DNA from: Crotalaria pallida
Taxonomy: Eukaryota > Streptophyta > Magnoliopsida > Fabales > Fabaceae
NCBI GenBank assembly: GCA_037953625.1
Contig: CM075651.1
Coordinates: 131,592,501-131,656,500 of the forward strand
Length of the DNA: 64,000 nucleotides
Direction of reading: 5' to 3'
Made by a program: the position numbers and the translations under genes. The notes beneath the pieces are model-generated. The model did not search any database. It was not told where the DNA came from and worked only from the letters and a program-made list of their open reading frames with translations. Of this stretch, positions 24,401 to 36,978 are shown one piece after another (position 1 is the first letter of the stretch; every line of letters starts with the position of its first letter).

Positions 24401-24989
24401 TGTGTGTAAAGTAATCACGTAAAATGCCAAGTAAATAGGAAAATAATACAGGAATGAGAATTCCTTCCCTGATTCAGTGTGGTGAGAAATGCCAGATTGA
24501 GGGATGTCAGATTAAAGAATGTTAGATTGAAGTCTTATGTCATTCCTTTCCAAATGGACTTTGTTTAACATTGAGGGCTGACCTCTGTTTTCCTTAAATA
24601 TGATTTTCTCTATACTCGGAACACGAGCTTCAAGAGAGGAACTCGGCGCCGGGGTCCTCGCTCTTCGCTCGGAGCACAAGCTTCAAGAGGAGAACTCGGC
24701 GCGGGGGTTCTCGCGATCACCACTAGATTCCAAATAGAGCGAAAAATTATGTCCATTAATGGGGATCTCGAAGTGGGTTATTCAGCAGTTCGGGCCTATT
24801 AATATAATTATTTGTCCATGTACCTCGCATATGTGCATAGAAAATAATTTAGTGGTTGTCGTTCAAGTTTATAACAACAATAATAGATAACAATAGACAT
24901 GTAATGATTTTAATTAGCAAAATTGTAATATTTTTGCTGTTAACTAATAGTCATGTGAGTCAATAAAATATTTGTGGCATTATTAAAAA
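21429..24989 (-). other. Non-coding interior of the Tat-like element
   Basis: No domain is recognisable. A direct duplication of about 110 bp lies at about 22343-22505 (GAAGC(G)GG(C)CGAGGATG(T/C)CGAG, then AA/GGGGAAAGAATGAAGCCGAGG). A shorter one lies at 24620-24715 (ACAAGCTTCAAGAG..GAACTCGGCGC). The first kilobase keeps GC-rich wording with CTCGG, while 23040-24990 is AT-rich. Confidence 0.6.
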
Positions 24990-26230
24990 TTAGAAAGAGT
25001 AACTTCCCTGATTTAAAGGTAGGTTGCTGAATTGTTGGGCCATGGAGTTGTTGAGGCCCGTTTTTCTTTTTGGTGCAGCTTGGGCCAATAGTCCATTCCT
25101 CCCTTTTTTTTTTTGGCTGCTGCCCTCTTTTTTTTTTTTTGGCTGCTGGCCTTTTTTTTTTATTTGGGCCTGGTGGCCCGTTTTTGCTTTGGGAACCCTA
25201 ATGATGCAACATCTACTGCTGCGTGTTGATGCTGCTGCTTGGGTGGGTGTGGCGGCGGCGGCTCCATGCTGCGAGGGGCACGCACCGGTGGAGGCAGGCG
25301 GCGGCGGGTGTAACAGGAAAAGGGCAAAGCAGCTTGCTGCGGCGGCAAGCACGGACTCAAGCGATGGTTGATGAGGAACGGCGAGAACTGGAAGCAAGAA
25401 TAACCACCTCGAGTTTGAGCGACGGCGGAAGCTTTCGATACGGCGGCGGTTCCTTGAATCGTGGCTGTCACGTGTAGCAACGGCGAACATGGAAGGGTGA
25501 GATGGGGGTGGCCGCGTGAGCGCACGCTTACAGTGAAGTCACATCAACAGAGAGGCGTTAACAGCGGCGGCGCGTTTGGTTTTGGTGTGTGACTAACCAC
25601 CGCGAGAGAGGAAGTCCGTCGTTCTTACCCTCGGGTCGGGCATCATCGCAGATTCGAATCCGGCACTGGCCCCTACGCGCGACCTCTGTTTCCATGGAAA
25701 ACGTACCCCTCTTCGTTCATCGCCACAGTGAGTTTGCACACCATCCAGAGCAGAATCGATGCACGAAGTGGAAATGGAGGCCCAACGCCTCTTCATCCCC
25801 AGTCCGCGAATCCGTTCTCAGTGGCGGGACTTACCGGCGGCGTGTTGGAGTTGTGAGAGGAACTCTTCTCCGTCTTCAACGGAGGAAGATACTGTGTGCA
25901 CGATCCAGAGCAGAGCCTTGTTGTGTTGAAGATCGACGGCACCGGAAGTCCGCACCCAGTGATGAGTTACAGCCGGTTTGTGCACGGTGGTAACCATGGT
26001 CCCTTTCGTCACCTTCTTCTTTGCCTCCGTCGCCCCGGATCTGGTGTGGCTTCAACCTCGCGGCGGTTCCCGTCACGAAAACCGTGAACGGCTCTGCGAT
26101 CCAACAACAACAACAGTACCGCCGCCGCTACGAGTACCTCCTCCTTCCTCGAACGCCCCTTGCTGTTGATGTTCTTTTCTCTTTTTTTTTTAATTCATGT
26201 TTGAATGTTGATGGGAATCGAAATTTACCG
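24990..26230 (-). other. GC-rich leader segment of the Tat-like element, possible captured host exon
   Basis: Composition changes sharply to GC-rich. On the minus strand an ATG in good context (ACCATGG) at about 26000 opens a frame reading MVTTVHKPAVTHHWVRTSG. It stays open for about 55 codons to a perfect splice donor, GCCG|GTAAGT, near 25835. This looks like a first exon of a plant gene, but I do not recognise the protein. Further down (25160-25525) are proline- and alanine-rich frames of low complexity. A function is not claimed. Confidence 0.4.
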
Positions 26231-26232
26231 AT

Positions 26233-26250
26233 CCCCACAGACGGCGTCAA
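26233..26250 (-). other. Primer binding site of the Tat-like element
   Basis: Directly after the LTR end (..CCACTACA) the minus strand reads TTGACGCCGTCTGTGGGG. Many plant Gypsy elements have TTGGCGCCGTCTGTGGGG-like sequence here; one base differs from that form. It fixes the element as minus-strand. Confidence 0.7.
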
Positions 26251-26581
26251 TGTAGTGGATCTGAGAAATAGACCCACCACGATGTGTTTTGGTGGTTGTT
26301 GCAGCTGACGAGGGTGACCCCGGTCCTACGTACCCCCAGTGATAAGGGGATCAAGCCACACGTAGTTCTTGAGAGTAGGGATGAGAGAACATACCTTAGC
26401 CCCTATAGCATGACGATACTTATAGGGGGAGTTGTGTTGTGGTGCCTTATGGGCTTGTTCGGCCCAGTAGGGCTGACATGGCTCTTAGAGGATAAGAATG
26501 ATGAGTTATTCACCCTTATCCTGTACTAGAGAGCTCATGCTTATCCTGTAGCGGTAGAATTTATTATTGGTTAACCCTACA
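26251..26581 (-). repeat. 5' LTR of the Tat-like element
   Basis: It is nearly identical to 20348-20672 and ends at the target duplication TCTTA. It contains the box GGTCCTACGTACCC..ATCAAGCC(A)ACGTAGTT that is also found in the solo LTR at 35368. Confidence 0.92.
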
Positions 26582-27235
26582 TCTTATAAGAAAAAAAACT
26601 ATTTTGTTTGCTTATTTGTTTTTGGACCAAACTAATTACAAGCCCGAGATTAGAAATTATTTGTTTATTGAAAGGATTTTCATTATCTATAACGAATGTC
26701 CCATAAATAATTGGTTAGTGTGCATTAGAAGTCTTACGTGAAACCAAATGATGGCCATCTCTATTTGCAACGAATGAATGAATTCAGCAATGACGCAATT
26801 CTTTTGCAACAGATGCTTGTTGGGAGTTGGGACATGTGCCTTATGTGTTCACCACCCAACGTCTAAAGATAAATAACTACTGGTATAACCATGAACCCAA
26901 CGTCGTGAGTTCTTTATGTAGGTTAGGCATAAAAAAACGAGTCATTATTCACCTTAGAGTTATTTTGAAACCGTGAGTTCTTTATGTAGGTTAGGCATAA
27001 AGAAACGAGTGGCATAAAGAAACGAGTCATTACCAGGGTGGGCCACTTTAATATAAGCTGGAGACAGTCTCATAACTTAAATATCATATTAAATTCACAA
27101 TCATAATATTATAAATTAAAAAAAAATAATAAAAGATGTGATTGATTAGTAAAGAGTATGGATAAACGTTGTACTAATAGCCTCATCCTTTAAACTATAA
27201 TACAAAAATGGATTTTTTTCGTGTGCATATCCAAT

Positions 27236-28232
27236 GAGTATGTTTGGTATGACAAGCTTATAGCTTATCTAGTAGCTTTTAGTTTATTGATTTGGTCAAT
27301 AAGCTACTAGAGCTATTTGGTGAACAAAAAATAAAAGAAACTTATAGCTTTCAAAAAGGAAGCTTATAGCTTTTGAAAGCCAGCTTTTAGAAAGCTACAA
27401 CAGGTAGCTTTGAGAAAAATAAAATAAGAGATTTCAATAAATCATATCTCAATTTTACCCTTTTTTTATTAAATTATATTATTATTTATTCTGGCCCAAA
27501 TTAATATTACCCCCAATTTTTTTATTTTTTCCCTCAAACCCAAAAACCTAGAATCCTTCTATATATATATATGCAACATCTTTAAGCAACCACACCAAAA
27601 CCACTCATAAAGAAATCATATATTCAACTATTGATTCATGAGACATAAAGGTATGTGATTATTATTTCAACATTGATCATCAAATTTCTCTTTCACTTTT
27701 TTGTTATCCTCATTTTTTTTTTGATTTTGTGAATTTGGTTCAGATTGGATTTGTGTGATTTTGTGATGGCGGTGTGTCCAATCAATAGGCTAAAAGTTTT
27801 GTCCTTCTTTCGTGTCATTGTTAATAAAGATACCGTGACATTTTTATAAAAATAATAAAAGTGTTTAAAGTGTAGTAGTACTTAGTAATAATTATTATGA
27901 ATAATGTTGTAATTTTTTTATCATTTATATCTATATGAATGAAGTATATGCATTTCTCTGTAAGCTACTAGTGTAGTATTATCGTCATTGAAACATGAAT
28001 GTCAATATTAATTATTATTCTACATGTTATGTACTTTTCAGTCATTTAACATGTTTAAATTAGTTGCACGGCTAGTTTTGCCAAACAGTTCTAGTTCAAT
28101 AAGCTAGCTATACAACTATAAGCTCACAGCTATAATCCCACAACTATAAGCTAGGTTCACAGCTATCAGCTATAAGCTCACAGCTATCACATACAAGCTC
28201 ACAGCTATAAATTAGTTTTGCCAAACAAACCT
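27236..28232. mobile_element. hAT-like non-autonomous element (about 1 kb)
   Basis: The left end (ATGTTTGGTATGACAAGCTT, then ATAGCTT repeats) and the right end (complement TAGGTTTGTTTGGCAAAACT, then AATTTATAGCTGTGAGCTT) are imperfect inverted repeats. AGCTTATAGCTT-like words lie under both ends, a pattern common in plant hAT-type elements. Possible 8-bp target copies CCAATGAG and CTAATGTA are imperfect. The middle is AT-rich and may contain foreign sequence. Confidence 0.45.
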
Positions 28233-29390
28233 AATGTATCTTCTTTAAAAATAATTAATCCGTTTTTTTATATAAATCTTCATCCATTTCAAAATGATAT
28301 ATAATTCGTTGAACTTACTCCCACTTTTCTATTTATATACTTAAATTTAAGATCTATCTTTAAAAAAAGAAAAATCATAGTTTTTACCCCTTAATATTAT
28401 ATATATGATAGTGATAAAACCATCGAAGGGAAGAGTCAAAATTTTACACTATGAAAATATAATACTAGTTGGTTGAATGAAACAAAATTGCTTCCATGAT
28501 ATATGAGGAAATGTTCTGGGAATAACACTCTTAATTTAAATTCAAAAATGAAATTGGCAAAAATTTCATATCCAATAATATTACTGTATATCCTAGTCCA
28601 ATATTCCTCCCATGAAACGGTCATCAAAGGTAGCTATCAGAGCCAGTTAACAAAGTGACGCGTGTCCTTTCTAAAACAGGTAGGTTGGGACTTTGAACTA
28701 AGAGGATAAGCACTAACGTGTGAAAAAGGATAAAATAATAAAAAATGACCATAAACAAAAGAAATGGTGCTTAAGTGTTGTGGTTGTGATCTGGACAAGT
28801 CATCACCTGCACTTAATTGGAGAGCACATCTCATTATCTCCACTTTTTTTTTAAAGATGGTAATATGGAAAAGATAGAAAGTATATTCTCTTTTTTATTT
28901 AATCTACACTTTATACTGGACTATTATGGAGTTACGTGTTTAGATATAATTGAGCAAACCTAACACGTGGTAAACTGACAATAATGTTATAAGCATTCTC
29001 TGGATCTAATGGACTACTAATCTATTTTATCTTAATATGTGAAATAAATACTTTGATTAACTTCACTTGAATCAATCAATAGATACTTAAGTACTTAACT
29101 AGATACATCTTTTAATAAGTCATACCAATCCTAAAAAGAATATCCTATATAATAGTCTACATCGTTGAATGGAGCTTTCCGGTTTCAGCTGCACTTGGCC
29201 TCTTGCATGCCATGCGCATGGTAAATTGGTTGCCCACATTTTATCTCAACCTTCTAAAGTATTTGAAAATTTCCTAAAGTGTTCTATCTATATATCTATA
29301 TATCTTTTTCTTATTGGATTTCTTTTCCTTTTCAAGAATGGGAGGAGATGTAAGGTCCTTAAAAACTCTCATGCAAGTGGAACAATAATA

Positions 29391-29682
29391 CTCCCTCCGG
29401 TTCTTATTATAGGGCATACTTAACCGAATTACACATACCAAGGAAAGTGGTTGGTTTTATGAATTCTATGAGAATATATTGTAACATTACAATTTTACCC
29501 CCTTAACTTTTCTTGGAAAATTCCCACTCATTAATGAACAACAAAAAACATAGATAGTCAAAGCATTTAATAAGGGCAAAAAAAAAATCAATAAATGATG
29601 CATAGAAAATATAAAGTGACTTATAATAATTAGGACCAAGAAAAATTTCTAGAATGTGACCTATATATAGGACCGGAGGGAA
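29391..29682. mobile_element. Stowaway-like MITE
   Basis: The ends CTCCCTCCGGTTCTTATTAT and the complement of TATATATAGGACCGGAGGGA are inverted repeats, flanked by TA on both sides. It is a relative of the copy at 14658 with a different terminal sequence (CCGGTCC rather than CCGTCCC). Confidence 0.75.
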
Positions 29683-30654
29683 TAGTGTTACTGTATTTGT
29701 TTTTATTTTTTCTTTAATGACTGAGATGAACCTATCTAAATATGTGAAAAAAAATATGTGAAGCCTATACAACACTGTATATGGAGATCGATTCCTGCCC
29801 AACCTTTTATTCTGAAGAGGGTATGGTGATTTGGACAAAGATCAGCTGTCCCGGAGTCTGTTCCAAACCCTATATCCATTATACACATTTTTAAAAACTG
29901 AAAATTAACTTCTTAATTTGCATGGTATTTTTGTAATAATTGATGAAATATGATTGGCTGGAGACAAGGGGACAGTGATCCTCATCCATGGTTATTTTAG
30001 TATTGACTAATTTAGAGATACATTTGGATTCAAATTCAAAAGAAGAAAAAAAATCAATCTAGGTAGATATATATCTAAGAGTATTGGTTTCCAAACTTTA
30101 TTATTTGAATCCCAAACCCTATTTTAAAGTCAAAATGATTATAATATTGCTAATGTACAATTTTTTTGATCAAACTTCAAACTCCTTCGTCTTATTCAAA
30201 TTCCAAACCCCTAATCTCGGCCCAAACTACCTCACTTTCCTATTCAACTTGGTGAGATGACTAAACCAAGTCATGCGGTCCAAAACTTTAACAAAGTTTT
30301 TTTTTTTTAAAAAAAAAAAAGGCAATTACAAACAATAGCAATAGTGAAAGGAGACTGAAAGTGAAGAATATGAAATTGCCAGGATTTTACACAGGCAGGT
30401 GCAAAAGTTTGGCACCAAAGCCATAACTTTTAAATGGTTGTCATACTGCATAATACCTTAGCTTTTATAAATAGTGGTTTGCATCAACATAGGAAAAATA
30501 TAGAAAAGAGAACATAAACATTAGTTACTAGAAAAATAGAAAAATATAGACACCAATGAGTTCTATTGTTTATGTGTTGTGTGTTTGTAAAATTGGCTAT
30601 CAAAAAAAGTCAAAGGTTTTTTAGTGTATTATTTATTCTTTTATTAAAAAAATA

Positions 30655-30997
30655 AACTACGTATTTAGTCTCTTACATTATTTTTCAATTTCAAATTGGT
30701 CCCTTACATTTTTTTTGATATCACATTAGTTCCTCACGTTTCTTTTCGCTATGAATTTGGTCCCTGAATCACTGTTCATACTATGTGAAGCAATAAGATA
30801 CGCACACGTGTCATTTAATTTCTCTCTCCAACATTGAAAATGTGAACCAATATAATAATGACACGTAGGATGAACAGTGACTTAGGGACCAATTTGATAG
30901 AAAAAAAATGAGGAACTAATATGATAACAATGCAAAAAAAAATGTAAGGGACCAATTTGAAATTGAAAAATAAAGTTATGGACAAAATACATAATTT
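30655..30997. mobile_element. Inverted-repeat non-autonomous transposon
   Basis: About 60 bp at the ends are inverted repeats, including TTTTTCAATTTCAAATTGGT then CCCTTACATTTTTTTTG at the left and its near-exact complement at the right. The inner part has a second inverted pair (GGTCCCTGAATCACTGTTCAT and GATGAACAGTGACTTAGGGACC). There is no coding capacity. Confidence 0.75.
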
Positions 30998-31088
30998 AGC
31001 CTATATTTTTTGTTTGGATAAATTTTGTCCTTTAAGTGTTTTATATTTTTTCCTCGTAGCATTTAAATTTTTACAAGGCAATTTTATT

Positions 31089-31262
31089 TAAGAGAAAATG
31101 GATAATGCACCGACAGTTTAAAGTTTTTTACATCATCAATACATCATCCACCATTCATCCGTTTATGGTTGTTGATTTTCATATTAAAGTAATACAAATA
31201 AACAGTGGATGATGGACTGATAGTATAAAAAACTTTACACCGTCAATGCATACCCATTAATC
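31089..31262. mobile_element. MITE of the 6214 family
   Basis: The left end (AGAGAAAATGGATAATGCAC, then CGACAGTTTAAA) is an inverted copy of the right end (GTAAAAAACTTTACACCGTC, then AATGCATACCCATTAATCTC). The flanks share TTTATTTA as a possible target duplication. Confidence 0.65.
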
Positions 31263-31309
31263 TCTTTATTTAATTGCCAACATCTGTCATCAGAACTAGT
31301 TGTGTCAAA

Positions 31310-32706
31310 ATGACAACTAGTTCAAGCACCAGAGCAAGTAAGTCCAACAAGCACAAACAACTATTTTCAAGTTTGATGGCAAATCAAATTTTGTCATGTG
31401 GAAACGCTTGATGGAGCTATGTTTAAAAACCAACAGCCATAGAGAAATCATGAAAAATGGTTTTGATGAGCCAACTGATAAAAATAAAGCAACATTTGAT
31501 ATACAACAAGTAGAAAAAAAATCGTCTACTCAATGAAAAAACTTTATTTTTTATCTGTCAATATGTGGAGATGTTTGTTCTTAAGAAAATTTTTCATGCT
31601 AAAACAACAAAGGAGGCTTGGGAAATTTTGATCAAAACATATGAAGGTGTTGGCCTAGTTAAATGAACGAGGTTGCAAGGCTTAAAATATCAATAGGAGC
31701 TAATGAAGTAAAGAAGAGATGAAAACATTCGTGAATACATTTCACGAATGGACAAACTTGTCAACAAAATGAAAAACAATGATGATGATGTAAATAAAGG
31801 AGAAAGAAATAATGGAGAAAATTATGCGCACTCTTTCAACTCGTTTTGATTACGTGGTAGTAGCCATTGAAGAAGCAAAGAATCTCAACACAATGACTCT
31901 AAATGATTTGCAAACTTCTTTAGAGTCACGTGGGATGCGGATGAACGAGAAGTCAAATGATACAATTAAACAAGCATTAAAAGTTCAAACAAACATTAGA
32001 AACGAGGGACCTAAGCAAAGAAGGGTGAATCACCATCAAAGAGGTTAGAATTTCAAAGGAAGATGAAGGAATCCTCAATCTAACTCAAGCCAAGGCAGAC
32101 GAGGTAACTACTCATTTCAAAATAAATCTAATATTCAATATCATAAATGCTAAAAGTACAAACATTTTCAATCTGTTGCAAATCTCATATTCAATGTCAT
32201 AACTGTAATAAGTATGGTCACTATAATCGAGAATGTTGTGTTAAAGCATTGAATATTAGAGAAAGCAATGCTCGAGTTGTAGAAAGTGAAGACGGTACAA
32301 AGATGATGCTTACAACAAGTAATAATGTAGCTGATAAAAATGACAATCAGTAGTTGTTAGTCACAGGACGTAGTAATAATTGAAGTGGGAAAAAAGAACA
32401 ATTTTCTGACTTAGATGAAAGTTACCCCACCTCAATCAAGCTTGGTGGCAACTTAAAACTTGATGTCTTGGGGAAAGGAAAGATTGTCATCAGATTTAAA
32501 GAATGATCTCTGAATTATATTTCTGATGTATTTTACGTATCTGATATATGTCAGAATCTCCTAAGTGTTGGCCAACTTGCTGAAATATGTTTTGATTTAA
32601 AATTCAGCAAGAAAGGTTGCAGCATAAATAATGCTGAGATGGGCCTGATAGCAAAGACAAACAAGTCAAGGAATCGTCTATTTCAATGAACATAAGGTAT
32701 GATGCT
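31310..32706 (+). pseudogene. Old Copia gag-pol remnant, 5' part
   Basis: From the ATG at 31310 (MTTSSSTRASKSNKHKQLFSS) a UBN2-type gag can be followed through many frameshifts and stops. Recognisable parts include IREYISRMDKLVNKMK, a zinc knuckle CHNCNKYGHYNREC with correct C-x2-C-x4-H-x4-C spacing near 32200, and a protease-to-integrase linker ending at about 32706 (..KSRNRLFQ..). It is clearly decayed. The continuation lies 10 kb away at 42688-43027, because a solo LTR was inserted at 32707. Confidence 0.75.
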
Positions 32707-33689
32707 TGTAACATCTCATCTTTCTAACCTTTTATTTACTTATTATAAAAATGGAGAATAATTTTTCGCCAAATAATTTCAAAACTTTTATTGATCAACT
32801 GCGGAAGCAAATCTCATACAACATAGAAGTTACAACACAATTATTCAAAACAGTACAACATAACAATTCAAATTAAAGTACTCGAACGGAAAATAGACTC
32901 TGAGTTATGTAAGACACTAATTATAACCCAGAGCATGGTTCCAAAACTTCAATCATAGGTAAGGGAATCCCCTATCCCTCGCCAGCACTATTCTCCTTCT
33001 TTAAGGAAAGTACCATCATCACCTACACACAAGGACAGGTAGGGAGTAAGTCATAGCTAATCACGTTTAAACGAATGATACATAACATTGGCTAAAAACA
33101 GCAATCACAAATAACAATAATTCACGAAATGCATATACATATGTCAATCTCTTTTATACAACATTAATCTCATTATTAATGGTATGATTGTATGCCTATC
33201 TAGAATCACATCCCGGGCATCACAGTTTGGAGGAAAAAATGGGCCATAATAAGCTTCCTCCGCCCGACCTCTCGCGACTTACAGGCTTCCTCCGCCAAGC
33301 GTAACTAGTATTAAAGCCTCAACAAACTGGAGCAATCAATGCATGAATGCAAGCATGGTTTATTACCAATCCTTATTATTGGTTCATTCTCACTGTATCA
33401 TCATCATCCACATCATCTCTTGATGTCAAGGACAAAGTCCTTCAAGCTCATATTATAAACATATCATAGTCATTTTTCCTTCTAGAATTATCCATCGTAC
33501 AGGTTATGAATCATTATATCTTTTTTATTTAGTCATCATTTATATTTAACTGAAGCGGAAAATGTCATCGGCGGCATGACCACCTTTGATGGTTTTTAGT
33601 GAAATAAATATAATTTCATTGGGACTCCACGATATGGGTTAAAACAAATTCACAGGGTATTAGTCCCCTACATGAATTTAACACCATAA

Positions 33690-33970
33690 GGGTAATTGTC
33701 AACCAACTGGATATAACCATTAATAAATTCCCATTAGGACTCCCTATAAAGTAAATATCAATCAAATGGACATAAAATTTCCATTGGGACTCTCTAAAGG
33801 GTAAATATCAACCAAATGGATATTAAATTGCCATTGGGACTCTTTATATGGTAAATATCAACCAATTGGGTATAAAATTTCCATTGGGACTCCTATAGGA
33901 TAAATATCAACCAAATGGAAATAAAATTTGCTTTGGGACTCCAATAGGATAAATATCAACCAAATGGGGT
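33690..33970. repeat. 50-bp tandem repeat in the Tekay solo LTR
   Basis: About five and a half imperfect units of 49-50 bp follow the theme AAATATCAACCAAATGGATA, then TAAAATTTCCATTGGGACTC, then a variable end. There are no spacers. Confidence 0.85.
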
Positions 33971-36575
33971 TAGATTATGCCACTAGGTAGAAGTCCTCAT
34001 AGTGGTCTTAGGATTCCATTAAAACAGCATTAAATCATAATACATAAAGAAAATGCCATTTTTTCATATTTTTCACAAAATACTCGTGTATTGTATAAAA
34101 TACTCGAGTATTCTGAGTCACAAAATACTCGAGTGGTGCATGAAATACTCGAGTATTTCGACTGGTTCTGCACTAGATTTTCGAGCTTTTTATGCACCAA
34201 TTCTTGAGTTTCGATTCCTTACTGCATCTCAATGCAAAACACAAGTTACAACACATATAATAAACATATTGCAAGTATAAAACATGAGCAAATCATATAT
34301 AATACCAATAATTAAACAATTAAGCATAAAACTCCATAATCAACACTTTAACATACTAAAATATTTTCCCTTCAATTCTAAATCGATTTAATCATTTTGT
34401 AAGCAAGAATATGTTATATGAAAGTGATTCCATTCATTAGTTCAAGACTTTTAGACCTCCAAATCTATGTTCCATTTCCAAGTTTCTTGCCCATGAACCT
34501 CAAATGGTTCTTATGGATTTAGCTTATTAAATATCATTCTAGCAATTAGGTAACTTCTACCATACTTGTATGAAGCTATAGAAATGGTTAGTTGAGAAGA
34601 AAATTGATTGGAATGAATTTTGAGCTTGAAGAGCTCCAACTTAGAACTTGGAAAACTGATGCAACAGAGGTACTTTGGCCACGAATTTAACAATGAATAT
34701 GTAATGGAAAGAGATGAAATAAATTAGTTTTAGCAACTAGGAAATACCAACTTTAACTAGAAACAAATTTGAGACAATATGGTTCCGTGAGCTTACCAAA
34801 CCAATTCAAGAAAGAGGGTCAGACGAAACTGATTTTGCTCTGTTTCAGTTTTGAGAGCTCAACTTTGCAGGCTTATAACTAATGCTACATGGACTCAAAT
34901 TTCGTGGTTCTTGATTCTAACTCAAGAGAGGAATTAGAACTCGAATTGTGTTTTGGTTTCACTTAATTTGGTTGAGTGAGGAGGGAGAACAGAAGGCACA
35001 AAGTGTATGTGCATCAAAAAACATAGAGGATTTTAGAGATTTCGGGTTTGAGGACTTCAATTGTGTTTCAATCCTCTCCTATGTGCTTATTTATAGACCT
35101 TAACTTACCCTCCTATGAAGTAAGGTCGAGTTCAGAGGTTATGGGTGAGGAACAATGAGTTTTTAATTCAAAAAGGGTTGAAACCCCCATGAAGCTGCTG
35201 CTGAACTAGACACAATACTTGAGTATTTTCTACAATACTCGAGTATTCATCTTAAATTTTCACTATTATTGAACAACTGATCAGAATACTTGAGTCTTGA
35301 TTGAAATACTCGAGTATTTCGACTGAAATGGGCCAAAACTTTGGATTTTGTTATTTTTAATTCATTTTGTCGTGGTCGGGGTCCCGGGTCGCCCTCGGGG
35401 CCTCGCCTACGAGTGGGGGTCAACTGACCCAATATGGAGTCGCCACCGCATTTTGTTGCAAAAACGCGGAAAAATTATAATTAATTAAAAGAGATAAAAA
35501 CATTGGTCTCGAACTAGATAAATTCCGAGTTCGGGAGTCGGTTACGAGCCGGAGAAGGTATTAGCACCCCGTTCGCCCATTCGAAAATTGTACCTTTGAT
35601 TGATTTTAATTAAAAGACCTAAATAATTGATTTGCCAAAAAATATTTGTTTTTTAATATTGTGCCTGACAAGGTTGCCCCTGGTCCTACGTACCCTCATA
35701 AAATGAGGAATCAAGGCTACGTAGTTTTTAGTGTTTTAATTTTATGTTTTTTAGAAGAAAAAAAAGGTTTGATGCGAAGAGGAACATACACAAGACCTTG
35801 TCGTTTAGACAAGGAAAAGTGAATTTCCAAAACACAATCTGTTAAGACTCATTTAATAAGATTCATTTAATATTTATAAAGAAAAATATTTTTAATTTAC
35901 TATTTATTTGTAACGTAATTCAAATTAAGTTAACGTTTTATTTTATTACCTTTTTTTTAAAAAGGAATTTTATGCAAAGAGGAAAACACATAAGACCTCA
36001 TCATTTAGATGAGAAAAAAAAATGAGTTTCCAAAATATATATTATCAATACTTAAACTAATAAAAAAATTCGTTTATTTATTATTTTATAAGAGGTATTT
36101 ATCTTTTAGGTTTTTTGTAACTTATTTTAAAAAGGAAATAATGTAATGCTTATTTTTTGAGTGTGAAAAGGAAGTCTTAAAGATCCCACCACTAAATAAT
36201 TTCGAGTGAGAAAAACTGACTTACCAAAACACTAACGCACATATCTAAAAGCTTATTTTTAATTTTTAATTATTATAAGTTATTTTAATTTAATAGGAAA
36301 TAAAATAAAATTAAAAAAAAAAGAAAAAGAAAAAGGAACGTGATGAACAGAAACGGAACTTGGACTATCAGTGGTACATAACCCAAAAGGTATTAATTTA
36401 AGAATAAAAACAAAATAATTGATGCAATACACCAACTGTGACCTTGATTTTAAATTGCCACACATACTCATCCATATACTCATGCAGCCATGAGACAACA
36501 GTTAGTATATAACAACATGCTACTTTCTCTGCAAAAAAACGAGCTTATACCCACATGCACCATTTTAATAAACCA

Positions 36576-36940
36576 TGTTGGGTGGCTCTACATAATTCCC
36601 TCTTTCCCATTAATCATTTATGGCTATTGTGCTACTGCTATACTAATAAGTGGTTGTTATTTTTCTTTGTTTTATACCACATGTAACAGAATGGTTCTGA
36701 ACTATTCCTGACTCCTATATAAGGAGGCATACATTACGTTTTTCATTCAAGCCTAATTGTTCTCATTCTTGTAACAACTCCCATTCTCATATTCCCATTC
36801 TCTCATTTCCATTTTTCTCAAATAGAAAGTTCATTATAGAAAGTTATTATTCTTATTTTGCCAATTTTATTTTATTAACTTCTCTTTAATTCTCCAATTG
36901 CTTTGATCATGTGCTTCCGCTTAGTGCATATACCTTAACA
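36576..36940 (+). repeat. 5' LTR of the Copia element, with TATA box
   Basis: The LTR contains CTCCTATATAAGGAGG, a strong TATA box at about 36716-36722, placing the transcript start a short way downstream in the LTR. Confidence 0.93.
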
Positions 36941-36942
36941 AG

Positions 36943-36956
36943 TGGTATCTAGAGCA
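36943..36956 (+). other. Primer binding site of the Copia element
   Basis: TGGTATCTAGAGCA begins two bases after the 5' LTR. It matches the initiator methionine tRNA site of plant Copia elements with one extra base (TATCTAGAGC for TATCAGAGC). Confidence 0.85.
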
Positions 36957-36978
36957 CTAACTCAATTGAGAATTTAAA

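Larger units (their letters stand above)
20348..26581 (-). mobile_element. Non-autonomous LTR retrotransposon, Tat-like (LARD type), complete
   Basis: Two LTRs (20348-20672 and 26251-26581) enclose 5.6 kb with no recognisable gag, protease, reverse transcriptase or integrase. The flanking 5-bp target duplication is TCTTA (20343-20347 and 26582-26586). The minus-strand orientation follows from the primer binding site beside the right LTR and a G-rich polypurine stretch (AGCTTGGGGGCT) beside the left LTR. The LTRs differ by about 8-9 substitutions and a 6-bp indel in about 325 bp. The U5-like box shared with the solo LTR at 35368 suggests the Tat lineage. It must have moved with proteins from another element. 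Confidence 0.88.
26587..31309. other. Intergenic region with small repeats
   Basis: No gene is supported. It holds a local duplication at 26904-27030 (GTGAGTTCTTTATGTAGGTT, then AGGCATAAA(G/A)AAACGAGT, twice plus a third partial copy), an inverted-repeat element at about 27236-28232, and MITEs at 29391, 30655 and 31089. The stretches 28235-29390 and 29683-30654 show nothing beyond AT-rich sequence and A/T runs (30298-30320). Confidence 0.5.

Noticed and set aside
25024..25525. Overlapping frames of 84-166 residues on both strands
   Set aside because: Low-complexity sequence (runs of T, GGCGGC, CTGCTG) within the Tat-like element. There is no domain and no consistent frame preference.
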